In this document: piece by piece, positions 1 to 10,499 of the stretch | Layout: each line of letters starts with the position of its first letter | How positions within the stretch are numbered: position 1 is the first letter of the stretch | Assembly: GCF_905147365.1 (NCBI RefSeq) | Contig: NC_056408.1 | Location: 8,308,001-8,372,000 of the forward strand | DNA from: Aricia agestis | Lineage: Eukaryota > Arthropoda > Insecta > Lepidoptera > Lycaenidae | Reading direction: 5' to 3' | DNA: 64,000 nt | Notes under the pieces: model-generated | The model's database searches: none | Seen by the model: only the letters and a program-made list of their open reading frames with translations | Told to the model about the DNA's origin: nothing | Made by a program: the position numbers and the translations under genes

Positions 1-173
1 AGTAAACACTAGGCACTTCCAACCTTTTCAATGTCCATTTTAACATAACTTGATTCCAATAACTCCATTTTACAGACCATTAATGCATATTAATTATACT
101 CTCCCAGAAAATGTACTTAGATACGGAGAAAACTGAATTAATTGTACACGATGTTTTTTCTTTTTTCTTTCAG

Positions 174-3100
174 GTGCTGCTGATAATTTGGTTGATGTTT
201 TCCAGCGCAGTTATTACCGTCACTCTATTAGCGAACAATCAGGTGAGTCATCTATTTCTTTAGTACAAATATTAGAATTAAGTCTGTGTCTTGCATAAAC
301 AAAATACAGATAAGTGTATCTTATCTGCTGCAATATTAGCCTGTTTCTGTAACCCAGACAACGAGTAAGTGGCCTGAAAAGAGAAGGCGTAGTATTGCAA
401 TTGTTTTTATGTGTTATCGTTTAACGTTCTATTCTAGAAGAAAAATCGAACGAAACGAAAAATCATTATTTTTCGTAAAAAGTAAATTGGAAAAAATCTG
501 TTATTGTGGGATATCCATAAGAAATAGACATATTATACCATCGCGTTTTCTGTAGACCTTTTCATTTTGTATGTATACATTATTTTGATTAATCTCGTAG
601 GGCGTCGCGTTTGCAATGTAAGCTGTAAAGAAAAAATGTAATTATTTACGACATCACATTAGAAACCTCAAAAATAACAGTATTTCTCCACTATTTAATG
701 GATGTTATTATACTTGTAAACCTTCCTCTTGAATCACTCTATCTTTTAAAGAAAACCGCATCATAATCCGTTGCGTAGTTTTAAAGATTTAACGGAACAA
801 AGGGACATGAGGGAAAAAAAGCGACTTTGTTTTATAATATGTATAGATAATATAGAAGTTCACTGTGAAAATAGCAGCGCTAAAAGAGTGACTTTTTAAT
901 CACTCTATCTATTAAAAAAACCGCATCAAAATCCGTTGCGTAGCTTTAAAGATAAACTAACAAAGGGACATAGGTACAGAGAACGCAACTTTGTTTTATA
1001 TCTTATTATACTACTTAGTGATGAAGAAATACATAATTAGGTACTTAGCTGTTATTATATTTTAACAAAACATATAAATCTTATATCTTTAAACGAGCAA
1101 TATATATATATGGAATCTCGCAATCGGCTCCAACGATTTTCATGAAATTTAGTATATAGGGGGTTTTGGGGGCGATAAATCGATCTAGCTAGGAATAATT
1201 TCTAGAAAATGTCATTTTCATAGGATACCGAGCAAAGCTCGGTCAAACAGCTAGTCATATCTAAATGACGCAATTTGTCGAAAGAATTGTTGCTAGTTTT
1301 TATCCTAGTTTATCGTCTACAGTCTAGACCATTAATTGTTTAAAATGCTATTGTAAAAAGCTCAGAACAGGAAAATAAGGTAAAAAGCCATGATATTATA
1401 ATACGTAAACCAGGGGTTCCCAATCTTTTTCAGCCTGCGGCGCAGTTGCACGTCACAATAATATTTTATCACGGCGCCCAGCTATTAAAAAAATATACAT
1501 AAATAATATACACCTCTAATGATTATAGTTGCAGTAATAAGTAATGCAATAATTATAAAATAAAGAAATCTATTGATACATTTACTAAATGTTGATTTAA
1601 ATTACAAAATAAGTTGAAGGCTTGGCTTGAATGTGATCTGAAAACTTTTTACGACAGAAGTATTGAATAGCTATGCAATATTTTGCTTGGCTCCTTTTAC
1701 GTTTCATGTTTTGGTGGGATTTCATTTCTTTTTTGAAGGTTTTTTTTTCTTTTCTTTTCAGGTCACGTTATAACTTTTCTGTGCTTAGCTTAGCACCCAT
1801 TCCCTATCTCCTTTTTATTTTTTCTTTGAGACTTCGTTAGTTCTATAGGTGGACAACGTAACGTAAATACTTCTTAGTTCTGAGTCGATTATTATGATTT
1901 ATATTCATATATAAGTATAATTGACTCTTAAGCTAATACTTGAAGGTGGTCATTTTTAGCATTACCGTTGAATACATAGCAGCACTGATTTAAGCATCTC
2001 GACGTTCCTCGCAGGAAAGGAGCAAACCTTATTTCATAATAATAATAATATTAAAAATATCGAGCGAGTAAGGAGTGTATACGAGTATCTCAGTACGGAT
2101 TACATTTATATTTAAATCGAATATGATTATTGTTTCACTGTTACCGTTGTTATGTATTTCTGGTGTCGTTATAAAAGCTAAAAGTCCAATTAAAATAAAA
2201 TAAATTATTGATGGGGGGCCTCATACAACAAACACGATTTTTTCCCCTTTTTTGCTCTATATCCATAATGGTGTTACGTGCTAGGGTTCGAGGATTTGGA
2301 GAGAAAGACCTGGTGACTCTCTTGAAGACTTTATTAACACTGCACTAAACACTAGGTCACAACACTTAGCACTAAGTCCAAACACTAATCACTAGGTCCA
2401 ATCACTAAGCACTATCACTGTCCTAGGTCGTAAGCCAAGTCGCAGGTTTCACTGGTTCACTCACTATTGATCACTTGTTGTCGCCTCGAAGATCGCTCAG
2501 ATCGAACTGAACTGCCGGGCCGTCTACCTGCGGCTTTTTATATGGCGAGACGAATTCCAGAAAGTTCCCGATACACGTAAACAAGTAAACAAGTGTGGGA
2601 AATTTCTAGGAGGCTCGAGCATGTACCACAATAAACATAAACAACTAAAAGTAACTAAAGTAGTAAACACGTAAACAAAATAAACCGGTAAACACGTAAA
2701 CAAATGTTGGGACTTTCTAGAAGGTTCGAGTATGTACTTGCGCACCTCATACCATGCGCCTGTGTTCCCTCGGTAAGTTTCGCTGGTCTGTCGCTAGATG
2801 GCACTACGTGTTCGTATACCATGTACCGTAACAATGGTAACAGTAAGGTTTTTGAAAATTTCAGAAAATGCTCAATTGTGTTTTAACTTTAATAATTAAT
2901 AATAAAAATTAAATAAACTTATTATTTAAGGGGGGCTCCCATACAAATTTACGGTACGGAACCCTATGTATGCCAGTCCGACTCGCACGTGGCCGGTTTC
3001 ATAAGTTTTCTTTTCATTTTGAATAAAGACCTGTCTGGGTACCAAATTTCAAGGTTCTAAGTCTGCTAGTCAGTCAGTGAGTGACAAAATGTAGTAACTT

Positions 3101-5298
3101 TGACCATCCGTAACTATTAAACTATTTATCGAAATTTCATGTAATTTGGAGGTTAAGCTAGTTTTAATACTTGCTCCTAGTGACCGAAATTCTAAATCCC
3201 TAGCTTTGTTAACATCGAAGATAACGGGGGTGTGAAATAGGCGCGAACCGCTTCGGGAAAAGTATGGTACGGCCGTGCCTTTGTTAAAAAGCTTGGCTGG
3301 GGCACGGCCGTGCCCCCAGATCATAAAATTGTTCTAATTTTAAAGGATTTATTTTTAAGCCGTCTGAGAGCTTGTTGCATCAGAATAAAGCTAAATGCCT
3401 CACGTTTTATTCTACGTAAAACAATTAGCTTATTTAAAAAAATGACCACTACAAAGGTTGCCCCTAAATAATTATAAATTCACTCACAATATTTTAAGAT
3501 ATTTATAGAATGGAAGATTCATTAACTTAGATCTTATCTTAATTGCAGCATCACATTTCTGAGGTTCCTAAATCGTAGTTCAGTTCCAGTGTCCTTTTAA
3601 CTTACGTCATGTCACTCCAACTTCAATCTTCCATCAAAATGGTTGCTGCTAGAATGATGAAGCATGATGCGAATATGCACACCAAAAAAGCGACTTTTTT
3701 GAAAAATCAAAACAACCAATAAGGGCCTGATTACACCTACCGAGTGGAGTGGCGAGATAGTGCCCTCGGCCGAGCACATCCATAGACCATTATACACATA
3801 CCGAGTGCTTGGTCGAGTGCATTGTCACGCCACTCCACTTGGTAGCTGTAATCAGAGGAAAGCCTTGCTTCGGCACGAATGGGCCGACTCGACCAGAGAA
3901 ATACCACGGGTTCACAGAAAACCGGCGTGAAACAGCGCTTTCGCTGTGTTTCGCTGGGTGAGTGAGCTTACCGGGGGCCCAATCCCCTACCCTTTCCCTT
4001 CCCCATCCTCCCCTATTCCCTTCCCTACCCTCCCTATTCCATCTTTTAACATCTTAAAAGAAGAAAAAAGCATCCTTTTTAAGGCCTTTTAAGGCTGCAT
4101 CTGCAGCTCTTCTGGTGCTGCAAGTGTCCATGGGCGACGGAAGTTGCTTTCCATCAGGTGACCCGTTTGCTCGTTTGCCCCCTTATTTCTAAAAAAAATC
4201 AGGTCCTAACTTGTAAATCAGTGCTTACTTATAAAACTTTGTTAAAATGACAATATTATCTACTTCAAATTGCCATTATGGATAAAAATCCTGTCTGACT
4301 CGCGCTTGGCCGATGTTTTTGTCTTATGTACCCGATTTTAGAATAATTATTTTTAGGCGACCATCCCGTGGTTGGAGGTGATAAGAGGCTTCCAAATATA
4401 TCTGTGGTTCGTATTGGGATGCCATGTTGATGATAAAATCCGCCAACAAGTGGAACGCACGGACTTGCTCATCATCAAATATTTAATTGATTTTCAGGCT
4501 GGTGAGTTTCTTAAATAATGATACAAATTACAACATACCTCTTTGATACTTTACTAGTCACTTAAGGACAGTTTAAATTATGCTGTCAATGTTGTTTCAT
4601 TATATGGAAGGCTAAAATGCCATAGAAGGAAGTACCTAGTAGATTTTGTTAACTTCCTAGCTTGAAAATGATGTTTGTTGATTTAAAAACCACCTAATGC
4701 TAAGTACTCACACACGGTTTTGCTCGATCGAGCGATTGCTCGAAAAAAACGAAGAGTAAAAACCACGGCTCGGGCTTTCGTCCACACATTCAGCATTGCT
4801 CGATAGTTTTACTTAAATCGAAGGAAATTAGATATAATATTAATTCCATCGAACTAGCTCGATGCGAGCCTTAGAGCTGGCTCGATGCGAACCTTCGAGC
4901 TGTGAGTTTTGCGGTCCACATGGTGGTTTTTGCTCGATTTGGAGTAAAACTATCGAGTAAAACCGTATGTTAGTACTTAGCATAAGACGAACTCTGTCAG
5001 GTACACTTTCATAAGCAGTGATTAGTAAGTAGTTAGTATTACCTAACTGTCCTAACCTTACTAATGTTAAATAGAATAGTTCTATTAATGTTTAAAAATC
5101 GAAACAATGTTTTTTTCTTTTTTTTTCTTTTCTTCAGATCCTTCTCGAAAGAGCGTGCTCCAGACTTTCCGAGTGCTGGTCACCACTAATCGTCTTCAAT
5201 TCAACGCCTGTAACCTGTACCATATTAATTACACCACGCTGCTAGGCACTGTAGTCAGCGTCATCACTTATAGCATCATATCGATACAGTTACTATAG
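174..5298 (+). CDS. Gustatory receptor, C-terminal three exons (partial)
   Basis: Three exons with consensus borders: 174-242 (69 nt), 4357-4501 (145 nt) and 5138-5298 (161 nt, stop TAG). Intron phases 0 then 1 join into one frame of 124 residues. The first exon encodes a hydrophobic membrane segment (VLLIIWLMFSSAV). The second is a loop with a charged stretch (DDKIRQQVERTD). The last carries LQFNACNLYHINYTTLLG followed by TYSIISIQLL, which fits the insect gustatory receptor signature in the last transmembrane segment (TY, five hydrophobic residues, QF), here ending QL. Family members are seven-pass ligand-gated channels of chemosensory neurons; the ligand cannot be told from this part. The N-terminal exons lie before the window. 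A possible AATAAA signal at 5380-5385 lies inside an inverted repeat. Family call firm, subfamily unknown. Confidence 0.85.
434..1020 (-). mobile_element. Helitron-like repeat, minus orientation, with a second partial copy
   Basis: Read on the minus strand it starts at 847 with TCTATACATATTATAAAAC and continues with the same text as 62036-62400 (ACGCAACGGATTTTGATGCG, ATAGAGTGATTCAAGAGG). A second, truncated copy of the same 5' part follows at about 893-1010. The low end is uncertain. Confidence 0.6.
1081..1254 (+). mobile_element. Non-autonomous Helitron 3' end
   Basis: Contains GGCTCCAACGATTTTCATGA and ends GGTCAAACAGCTAG followed by T. The hairpin ACCGAGCAAAGCTCGGT just before the CTAG end fits the Helitron 3' stem. 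A minus-strand relative lies at 32044-32230. Confidence 0.6.
1411..1715. mobile_element. hAT-like MITE, left part
   Basis: CAGGGGTTCCCAATCTTTTT then GCGGCGCAGTTGCACG matches the left half of the element at 46160-46456. The right terminus was not found. Confidence 0.5.
2160..3325 (-). repeat. Dispersed repeat (GGAACCCT/GGCCAAGTGCGAG family) interrupted by the solo LTR
   Basis: Outside the LTR this matches 19690-20290 over several hundred bases: ATACAACAAACACG, TTTTTGAAAATTTCAGAAAA, TACGGAACCCTATGTA, then the part with CTAGCTTTGTTAACATCGAA and CCGTGCC. The motif pair TACGGAACCCT and AGTCCGACTCGCAC is a common dispersed family in this window. Confidence 0.6.
2272..2833. mobile_element. Probable solo LTR (562 bp)
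   Basis: Starts TGTTACG and ends CGTAACA (7-bp perfect inverted ends, TG...CA), flanked by ATGG on both sides (2268-2271 and 2834-2837). It interrupts a repeat whose unbroken relative at about 19785 reads ATAATGGTAAAAG, so the empty site confirms both borders. Inside are a TATA-like TTTTTATATGG at about 2535 and CACTAA-type short repeats at 2335-2420. No coding sequence. Superfamily (Gypsy or Pao) not decidable. Confidence 0.65.
3724..3857. mobile_element. Foldback MITE
   Basis: Left arm GCCTGATTACACCTACCGAG and right arm CTTGGTAGCTGTAATCAG are inverted copies, continuing inward through TGGAGTGGCG / CGCCACTCCA. No coding content. Confidence 0.6.
3970..4190 (+). repeat. Lepidopteran dispersed repeat (GTCCATGGGCGACGG family)
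   Basis: Pyrimidine-rich head, then CTGCAGCTCTTCTGGTG, GTGTCCATGGGCGACGG, CATCAGGTGACCCGTTTGCT. A reverse copy lies at 50384-50495. Family type (SINE or LINE tail) not determined. Confidence 0.55.
4699..4982. mobile_element. MITE with CGGTTTTGCTCGAT inverted ends, copy 1
   Basis: Left end GCTAAGTACTCACACACGG and right end CCGTATGTTAGTACTTAGC are inverted. Inside are repeated CGAGC/GCTCG words. The same family recurs at 22249-22490. It lies in the last intron of the gustatory receptor. Confidence 0.6.
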
Positions 5299-5369
5299 AT
5301 TAATTTTCAACTCTAGCCTTTTATGTGTTGTAAGTTATGTAATGGAGAGTATACAATACTGAAGATGTA

Positions 5370-5515
5370 CCCCCTTACTAATAAACGTTGTATAAGCTTT
5401 GAATAGTTATACAGTGTTTTGTTCCTGTCACATAAGTGACATTTTCAATTGGATTGAAGAAGACAAAATACTGTAAAACTATTCAAAGCTTATACAGCGT
5501 TTATTAGTAAGGGGG
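5370..5515. mobile_element. Foldback MITE overlapping the gustatory receptor 3' end
   Basis: About 50-bp arms: CCCCCTTACTAATAAACG at 5370 and CGTTTATTAGTAAGGGGG ending at 5515, with TATAAGCTTTGAATAGTT in both. The left arm contains the only AATAAA near the receptor stop codon. Confidence 0.65.
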
Positions 5516-6285
5516 AATGTTTATAAAATATATCGACGGTGGAAAGGCAAAAGTTACCAAGCGACATATAGCTATTTTTACAGGAGAGCCGATTAAAGAT
5601 TCATTTTTTCTTTAAAAAATCGTAGAAAATTAACTATTAGAGATATTTTAAAAATTCCAACGGATTGTTAAAGTATTTTAATGCCTTTATTAAATAGGTA
5701 TTTCTGCATACTTAGCGTAGAAGTGGCGTTTGGTTACAATTTACCTAAATTAAGAAGCAGGTAAAAGTTACCAACCGACAAAAACGTTTTATCTTTCAAT
5801 CTAGTAAAGATATCTAAATATATATATTTTTCCAAATGGTTCGAAGCAAAAAGGGATAAGTAGAGATTTTTTTTTTTTATTGAACAAGCAAAGGGTTCTA
5901 AATTTCATAATATTCCATTATTATAACAAGCAATGTTTACTATACGACAAATAAAATTCTGTTAGTGTAAGTAATTATTTACCTGCCGCCAAATAAATTT
6001 GAGCTAGAACTCAAAAGTTTTTACTTTTTAGACTCGGTGAGGAAATTTGCTCAGTATAGTTATGCTGCAATCGAAAATAACTGAAGCAGTTTAACTTAAA
6101 GAAAAACCTATCTAGTATACAATATTTGAAATATGCCTTTGAATAAATAATTTTCAAACAAATAATTGAAGCCGAGTTCGGTAAAAACAATATTCAGTAT
6201 TTAAATGAACCGTAACTTACTTACCAACTTGTAAAATGTATGAAGATTGAGTACAGATAATATAGTTTAGAGGCTTAGGCCAATC

Positions 6286-6700
6286 GTAAAAATCGGCCAA
6301 GTATGAGTTTGACTCGTGCACAACTTGAAGGGTTCCGTACCATTATAGAGCAAAAATAGGCTAAAATAGGTTTTTTTTGTATGGGATTATATGTCTATTT
6401 TATTTTTATTATTAATTATAAAAGTATAAATACAATTGAGTATTTTGTGAACATTTCAAGTGCCTAGCTGTTGCCATTATTGATATCTAGCAAAAAAGGT
6501 CAAAAAATCAGGTTTGTTGTATGGGAAAATTATTTTTTTTTAGAATTTGTTGTTACAGCGGCAATGGAAATACACTATCTGTGAAAATTACAGATGTCTA
6601 GCTGTAGCCGTTCTTGAGATACAGACTGGAGACAGACAGACAGACATCGAAGTTTTAGTAATAGGGTCCCGTTTTTATCCTTGGGGTACGGAACCCTAAA
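6286..6700 (+). repeat. GGCCAAGTGCGAG/GGAACCCT dispersed repeat
   Basis: Starts CGGCCAAGTATGAGTTTGAC, has GGGTTCCGTACC near 6330 and a CAGA-rich stretch, and ends GGTACGGAACCCTAAAA. The GGGTTCCGTACC / GGTACGGAACCC pair could fold. Confidence 0.55.
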
Positions 6701-6819
6701 AAGGCACTACTATAAAATAAAAATTATGTAACACTTTTTAGTTTATTCATAAGAATATTAATTTTGTTTTTGCCGAGGAAGTCAGTTCCAATTTTTTGTT
6801 TGAAAATAATTTATTTTTC

Positions 6820-7912
6820 TCTTTTTTACGGCTAGTCAACCAGGAACCCTTATAGTTTCGGTCTGTCCGTCTGTCTGTCCATCTGTCTGTCCGTCTGTCT
6901 GTCCGCGGTTTTTCTCAGAGACTATAAGGCCTATAAAGTTGTAATTCGGCATGAATCTTAATCAAACCGACAAAATGGTAAGTATATAAAACCTTTAAAT
7001 TTTTTTTGTGGCACCTTCGATACATATTAAGCGTACGGGGGTGATTTTTTTTTCGCGTCCACCCCACCGTGTGGAGTGTCGTTGGATGGGTTTTTTTAAA
7101 AATATTATGAGTATTCAAAGGCCATTTTCCGATTAAAGTGGAACAAATCATTAGAGTCTAGTGTCCGTCCCCCCCGTCCCCCCCTTCTACCAGCTAAACG
7201 GTTGCTTCTGTAAATGTGAAAAAATTCACGGGGGTAAGAAATATGCTGAATTTTAAAAGAAAACTATCACGGCTAAGAAGACATTCATGAGTTATTGAGT
7301 AATAGTCGATCAACTAAAAAAACTGTATTCGTAGAAGTACAAAGGAAATTTTCCTTCAAATTTCAAATTCCTTTGAATGTAACTGAGATGATGTTGTTAG
7401 TAATGTAAAACACGTTATAAATGTACATTCAGTAACTATACAAAAATTATCAAAAACTAGCGGTACTACGGAACCCTATATTGCGTGTGGTCCGACACGC
7501 ACTTGGCCGGTTTTTTTCGTGTCCATCCCAAAACATTTTCATTTCAAAAATCATTTTCTGATTTCGGGGTCCATTCGTGAAATATGAAGTTCTAAAGTGG
7601 AAAAATACGTTAGAGTCCAGTGCGCCCCCCCCCCCCCCCCCCCATTCTGCTGTGGATGTGTCTAATGGAAATGTGAAAAATTCACGGGAGTAGCAAAGAT
7701 GCTGAATTTAAAAGGAAAACACTCACGGCTAAGAAGACTTAACAAGTTATTTAGTCATAGTCGATGACATAAACAAAATGTATGAATAGTATAAAGGAAT
7801 TTTTCGCTTAAATTCCATTAAATGTTACTGAGATGGTGAAAAATTATCAAAAACTAGCGTTACTACGGAACCCTATATTGCGCGTGGTCCGATACGCACT
7901 TGGCCGGTTTTT
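6820..7912 (-). repeat. Two reverse-oriented GGCCAAGTGCG-family repeats with a poly-C tract
   Basis: Each ends (plus-strand view) with CTACGGAACCCTATATTGCG, a GTCCGA(C/T)ACGCACTTGGCC motif and a T run, at about 7445-7517 and 7862-7912. Bodies share AATTCACGGG and GCTAAGAAGAC. A CTGT microsatellite lies at 6865-6905 and a run of C at about 7624-7642. Confidence 0.55.
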
Positions 7913-8671
7913 TTAGTTATCTAGATATCCATTACGCATAATATTGTACGCAGTCAGTGGTGAATAATTTTATCTAGGTGTATATAACTACCACAAAAGT
8001 TAACTGTACCTGGGTGTATTTAAAAAAAATACACATTATTTTGATGTGATTGATTGATGAACATGAGATGTACCAATAATAGGGTCATTATTGACGGTGC
8101 GTGCAGCGTGGCATAATAACTTTGTGATGATGATCATGACAATTGATGAAATTGATATATTGACATATTATTATGCTTAAATTAGTTGTTTAAATGCTGA
8201 AATCCCTGAACATCTATCTATGAGGATTGAAAAGTTCTGTACAGCACCTTCATAACCAAGGTATACATTTTTGCAGAATGTTACTTTTTGGTAGTACATA
8301 ATATATGTTTGAAATCCTTCAGAAAAAGTCAAAATCACTATAACGGTAATACCCCTGTACATGTTTCCTTACAAATTTTAAGGAGTTGCCTCGATTCATC
8401 GTGGATCGCATCATCAGATCACAACTTTTGTGAACGTGGTACCAAATTTCAACTATGTCCTATACTACAACAGACGGTCTACAAATAGTGGAGTTATCCG
8501 CGAACAAACATAACTAAATAAAGAACATACTATCGAATTGAGAACCCTCCTCTTATTTTGGAAGTCGGTTCAAAATAAAAAGACGATTCTCTTCACAAAT
8601 TCGTTTATTTTATAATCAACTTTTGCTTCGGAATCAGTAAAATATTTGGTATGAGTTTATTATAAAATTAA

Positions 8672-8706
8672 TATAAGAACTTACCACATCGGTAAGTTCT
8701 TATATT
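8672..8706. repeat. Short perfect hairpin
   Basis: ATATAAGAACTTACC, a 5-nt loop, and GGTAAGTTCTTATAT: 15-bp arms. It lies inside the 5530-9503 element. Function unknown. Confidence 0.5.
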
Positions 8707-9435
8707 CAAAATAGAAAACTCAAAAAAACAAATTAGCTTGAACATAATTATTTTAATAGATACCAAGTGTCGTATCGCACAAAACAGTAGTAAGGAAATG
8801 CGCGAGAGCGCGCACGCTGGTTGCCTAAGCGACAGTGGAACTACGACTGATCGAAAAAACCGTTACTATCCACCATTTTAGGTATGATTTACAGCGGGGA
8901 CAAGCGACAACACGTCAAGTGTTTGTTTGGGCTAACCACATTTAAAATTAAATAATTATTTCAGCAATTGGTATCCAAGTAACAAAATTTATAGATAAAA
9001 CGGCAGGTAAAAGGTTACCAAGCGCCAACTATTATCTTAGTTTCGGCGAGTAAAATTTACTATATCGAATTTTTTATATGATTACGGTTTGTTAAAAAAT
9101 ACTTAACGACAGAAAAAATATCTCAAGGGTTTGTAAAAGAGTCCAAAATACCATGAATAAATAAATGTATTTTAGGTAAAACCCAAGTACCTAATTGATA
9201 CCATCAGTGGAAAGGCACAAATTACTAACAGTAGTTTGAATTAAAAACATGATAAAAACAACAAAAAAAAAAGAAACATGTAGATATTACCAAATGCCTA
9301 CTTTTTTAAAAGGTGTCAAAAAGTTGTCGCTTGGTCGCCGAAAATAAGAAAAATGCCCGTTTCCTAAGCGACATCAAATGTGCTCGTAGAGACATGAGAC
9401 TAAGACCAATCGATAGAGAAAAATTCGCTGATTCC

Positions 9436-9963
9436 GAATATATAAATAACTCATTTTGACCCCTAGTGTCGCTTGGTAACTTTTGCCTTTCCACCGTCGA
9501 TATGACACCGAAAATGCTCGCCGCTGCGCTGCCATTCCGGTGTGATTGTGTATCATAATTTATATTTTGTTTCAAATCCTAAATATATGCAATTAAATCT
9601 GTATTTTGCATTCCTGCACTACAATTCTTGTTTTCAAGCTAACATGCCAACATGTTCGCGAGAATAGATAATATTATGCAAATTGAAATAACAAACCGAA
9701 TATATAAATAACTCATTTTGACCCCTAGTGTCGCTTGGTAACTTTTGCCTTTCCACCGTCGATATGACACTGAAAATGCTCGCCGCTGCGCTGCCATTCC
9801 GGTGTGATTGTGTATCATAATTTATATTTTGTTTCAAATCCTAAATATACTCGTATGCAATTAAATCTGTATTTTGCATTCCTGCAATACAATTCTTGTT
9901 TTCAAGCTAACATGCCAACATGTTCGCGAGAATAGATAATATTATGCAAATTGAAATAACAAA
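9436..9963. repeat. Tandem direct duplication, period about 262 bp
   Basis: The sequence from CCGAATATATAAATAACTC (9434) through the right 37-bp repeat to GCAAATTGAAATAACAAA is repeated almost unchanged at 9696-9963, so the inverted-repeat end of the 5530-9503 element occurs twice. Open frames here (starts at 9575 and 9837, minus) are identical repeat text, not genes. Confidence 0.75.
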
Positions 9964-10130
9964 TTTAATTAATTTAAAACATTAAATATTATTTAAAAAT
10001 GAAATATTTACATATTTTTAATTATAGTAACTACCAAATATGTATATAATTAATTCAATTTATGTCGTAATAATTAAGCTGTACTCATGGAATTTTTTAC
10101 GAAAATTTAATATTAAGTAATAGCCACGAA

Positions 10131-10484
10131 ATGTGGTGCTGGCGCAAAATGCTCGGCTTCCCTTGGACCGCACGCCGGACCAACACGTCTATACTTCAGC
10201 AACTCAAAATTGCCACCCGCCTGTCCACACTTTGTCTACAACGATCACTTGCCTTTTTTGGCCACATAGCCCGCCGGCAGCCTAATAATCTTGAGAGTCT
10301 CATACTAGCTGGGCAATTAGAGGGGAAAAGAGGCAGAGGCAGAGTGGCTACACGATGGACAGACGCGATTGTCAAGGCTGCTGACTGCACGTTCCAGGAG
10401 GCATTTCATCAGGCCAAAAATAGAGACAAGTGGAGAGCCCTATCCAAGAAAGCAAATTTTGGTGGTCACATCCCTCAGCCATGA
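10131..10484 (+). pseudogene. RTE/endonuclease-reverse transcriptase LINE, C-terminal fragment
   Basis: A 117-codon frame reads KMLGFPWTARRTNTSIL, SLAFFGHIARR, GKRGRGRVATRWTDAI and NRDKWRALSKKA. This order (PW/SWT-TN, FGHI-R, RGRGR..TRW.D, DRDKWR) is the usual carboxy end of LINE polymerases next to the stop. No RT catalytic motif is present, so it is a 5'-truncated dead copy. A 3' flank without a clear poly-A follows. Confidence 0.75.
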
Positions 10485-10499
10485 GGATACGACTAGGAA

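Larger units (their letters stand above)
5530..9503. mobile_element. Uncharacterised element bounded by perfect 37-bp inverted repeats
   Basis: 5530-5566 is the exact reverse complement of 9467-9503 (37/37), starting ATATCGACGGTGGAAAGGC. The word ACCAAGCGAC and near variants recur in both orientations near the ends (5760-5785, 8820-8835, 8900, 9018-9030, 9322-9335, 9360-9370), like subterminal transposase sites. No long ORF. Several GGCCAAGTGCG-type repeats (6286-6700, 6820-7515, 7520-7912) are nested in the middle, so the original element was shorter. Confidence 0.55.

Noticed and set aside
9306..9837. Two similar minus-strand ORFs of 67-89 codons
   Set aside because: They share text only because the DNA is duplicated; no splice signals, no family, and they overlap transposon termini.
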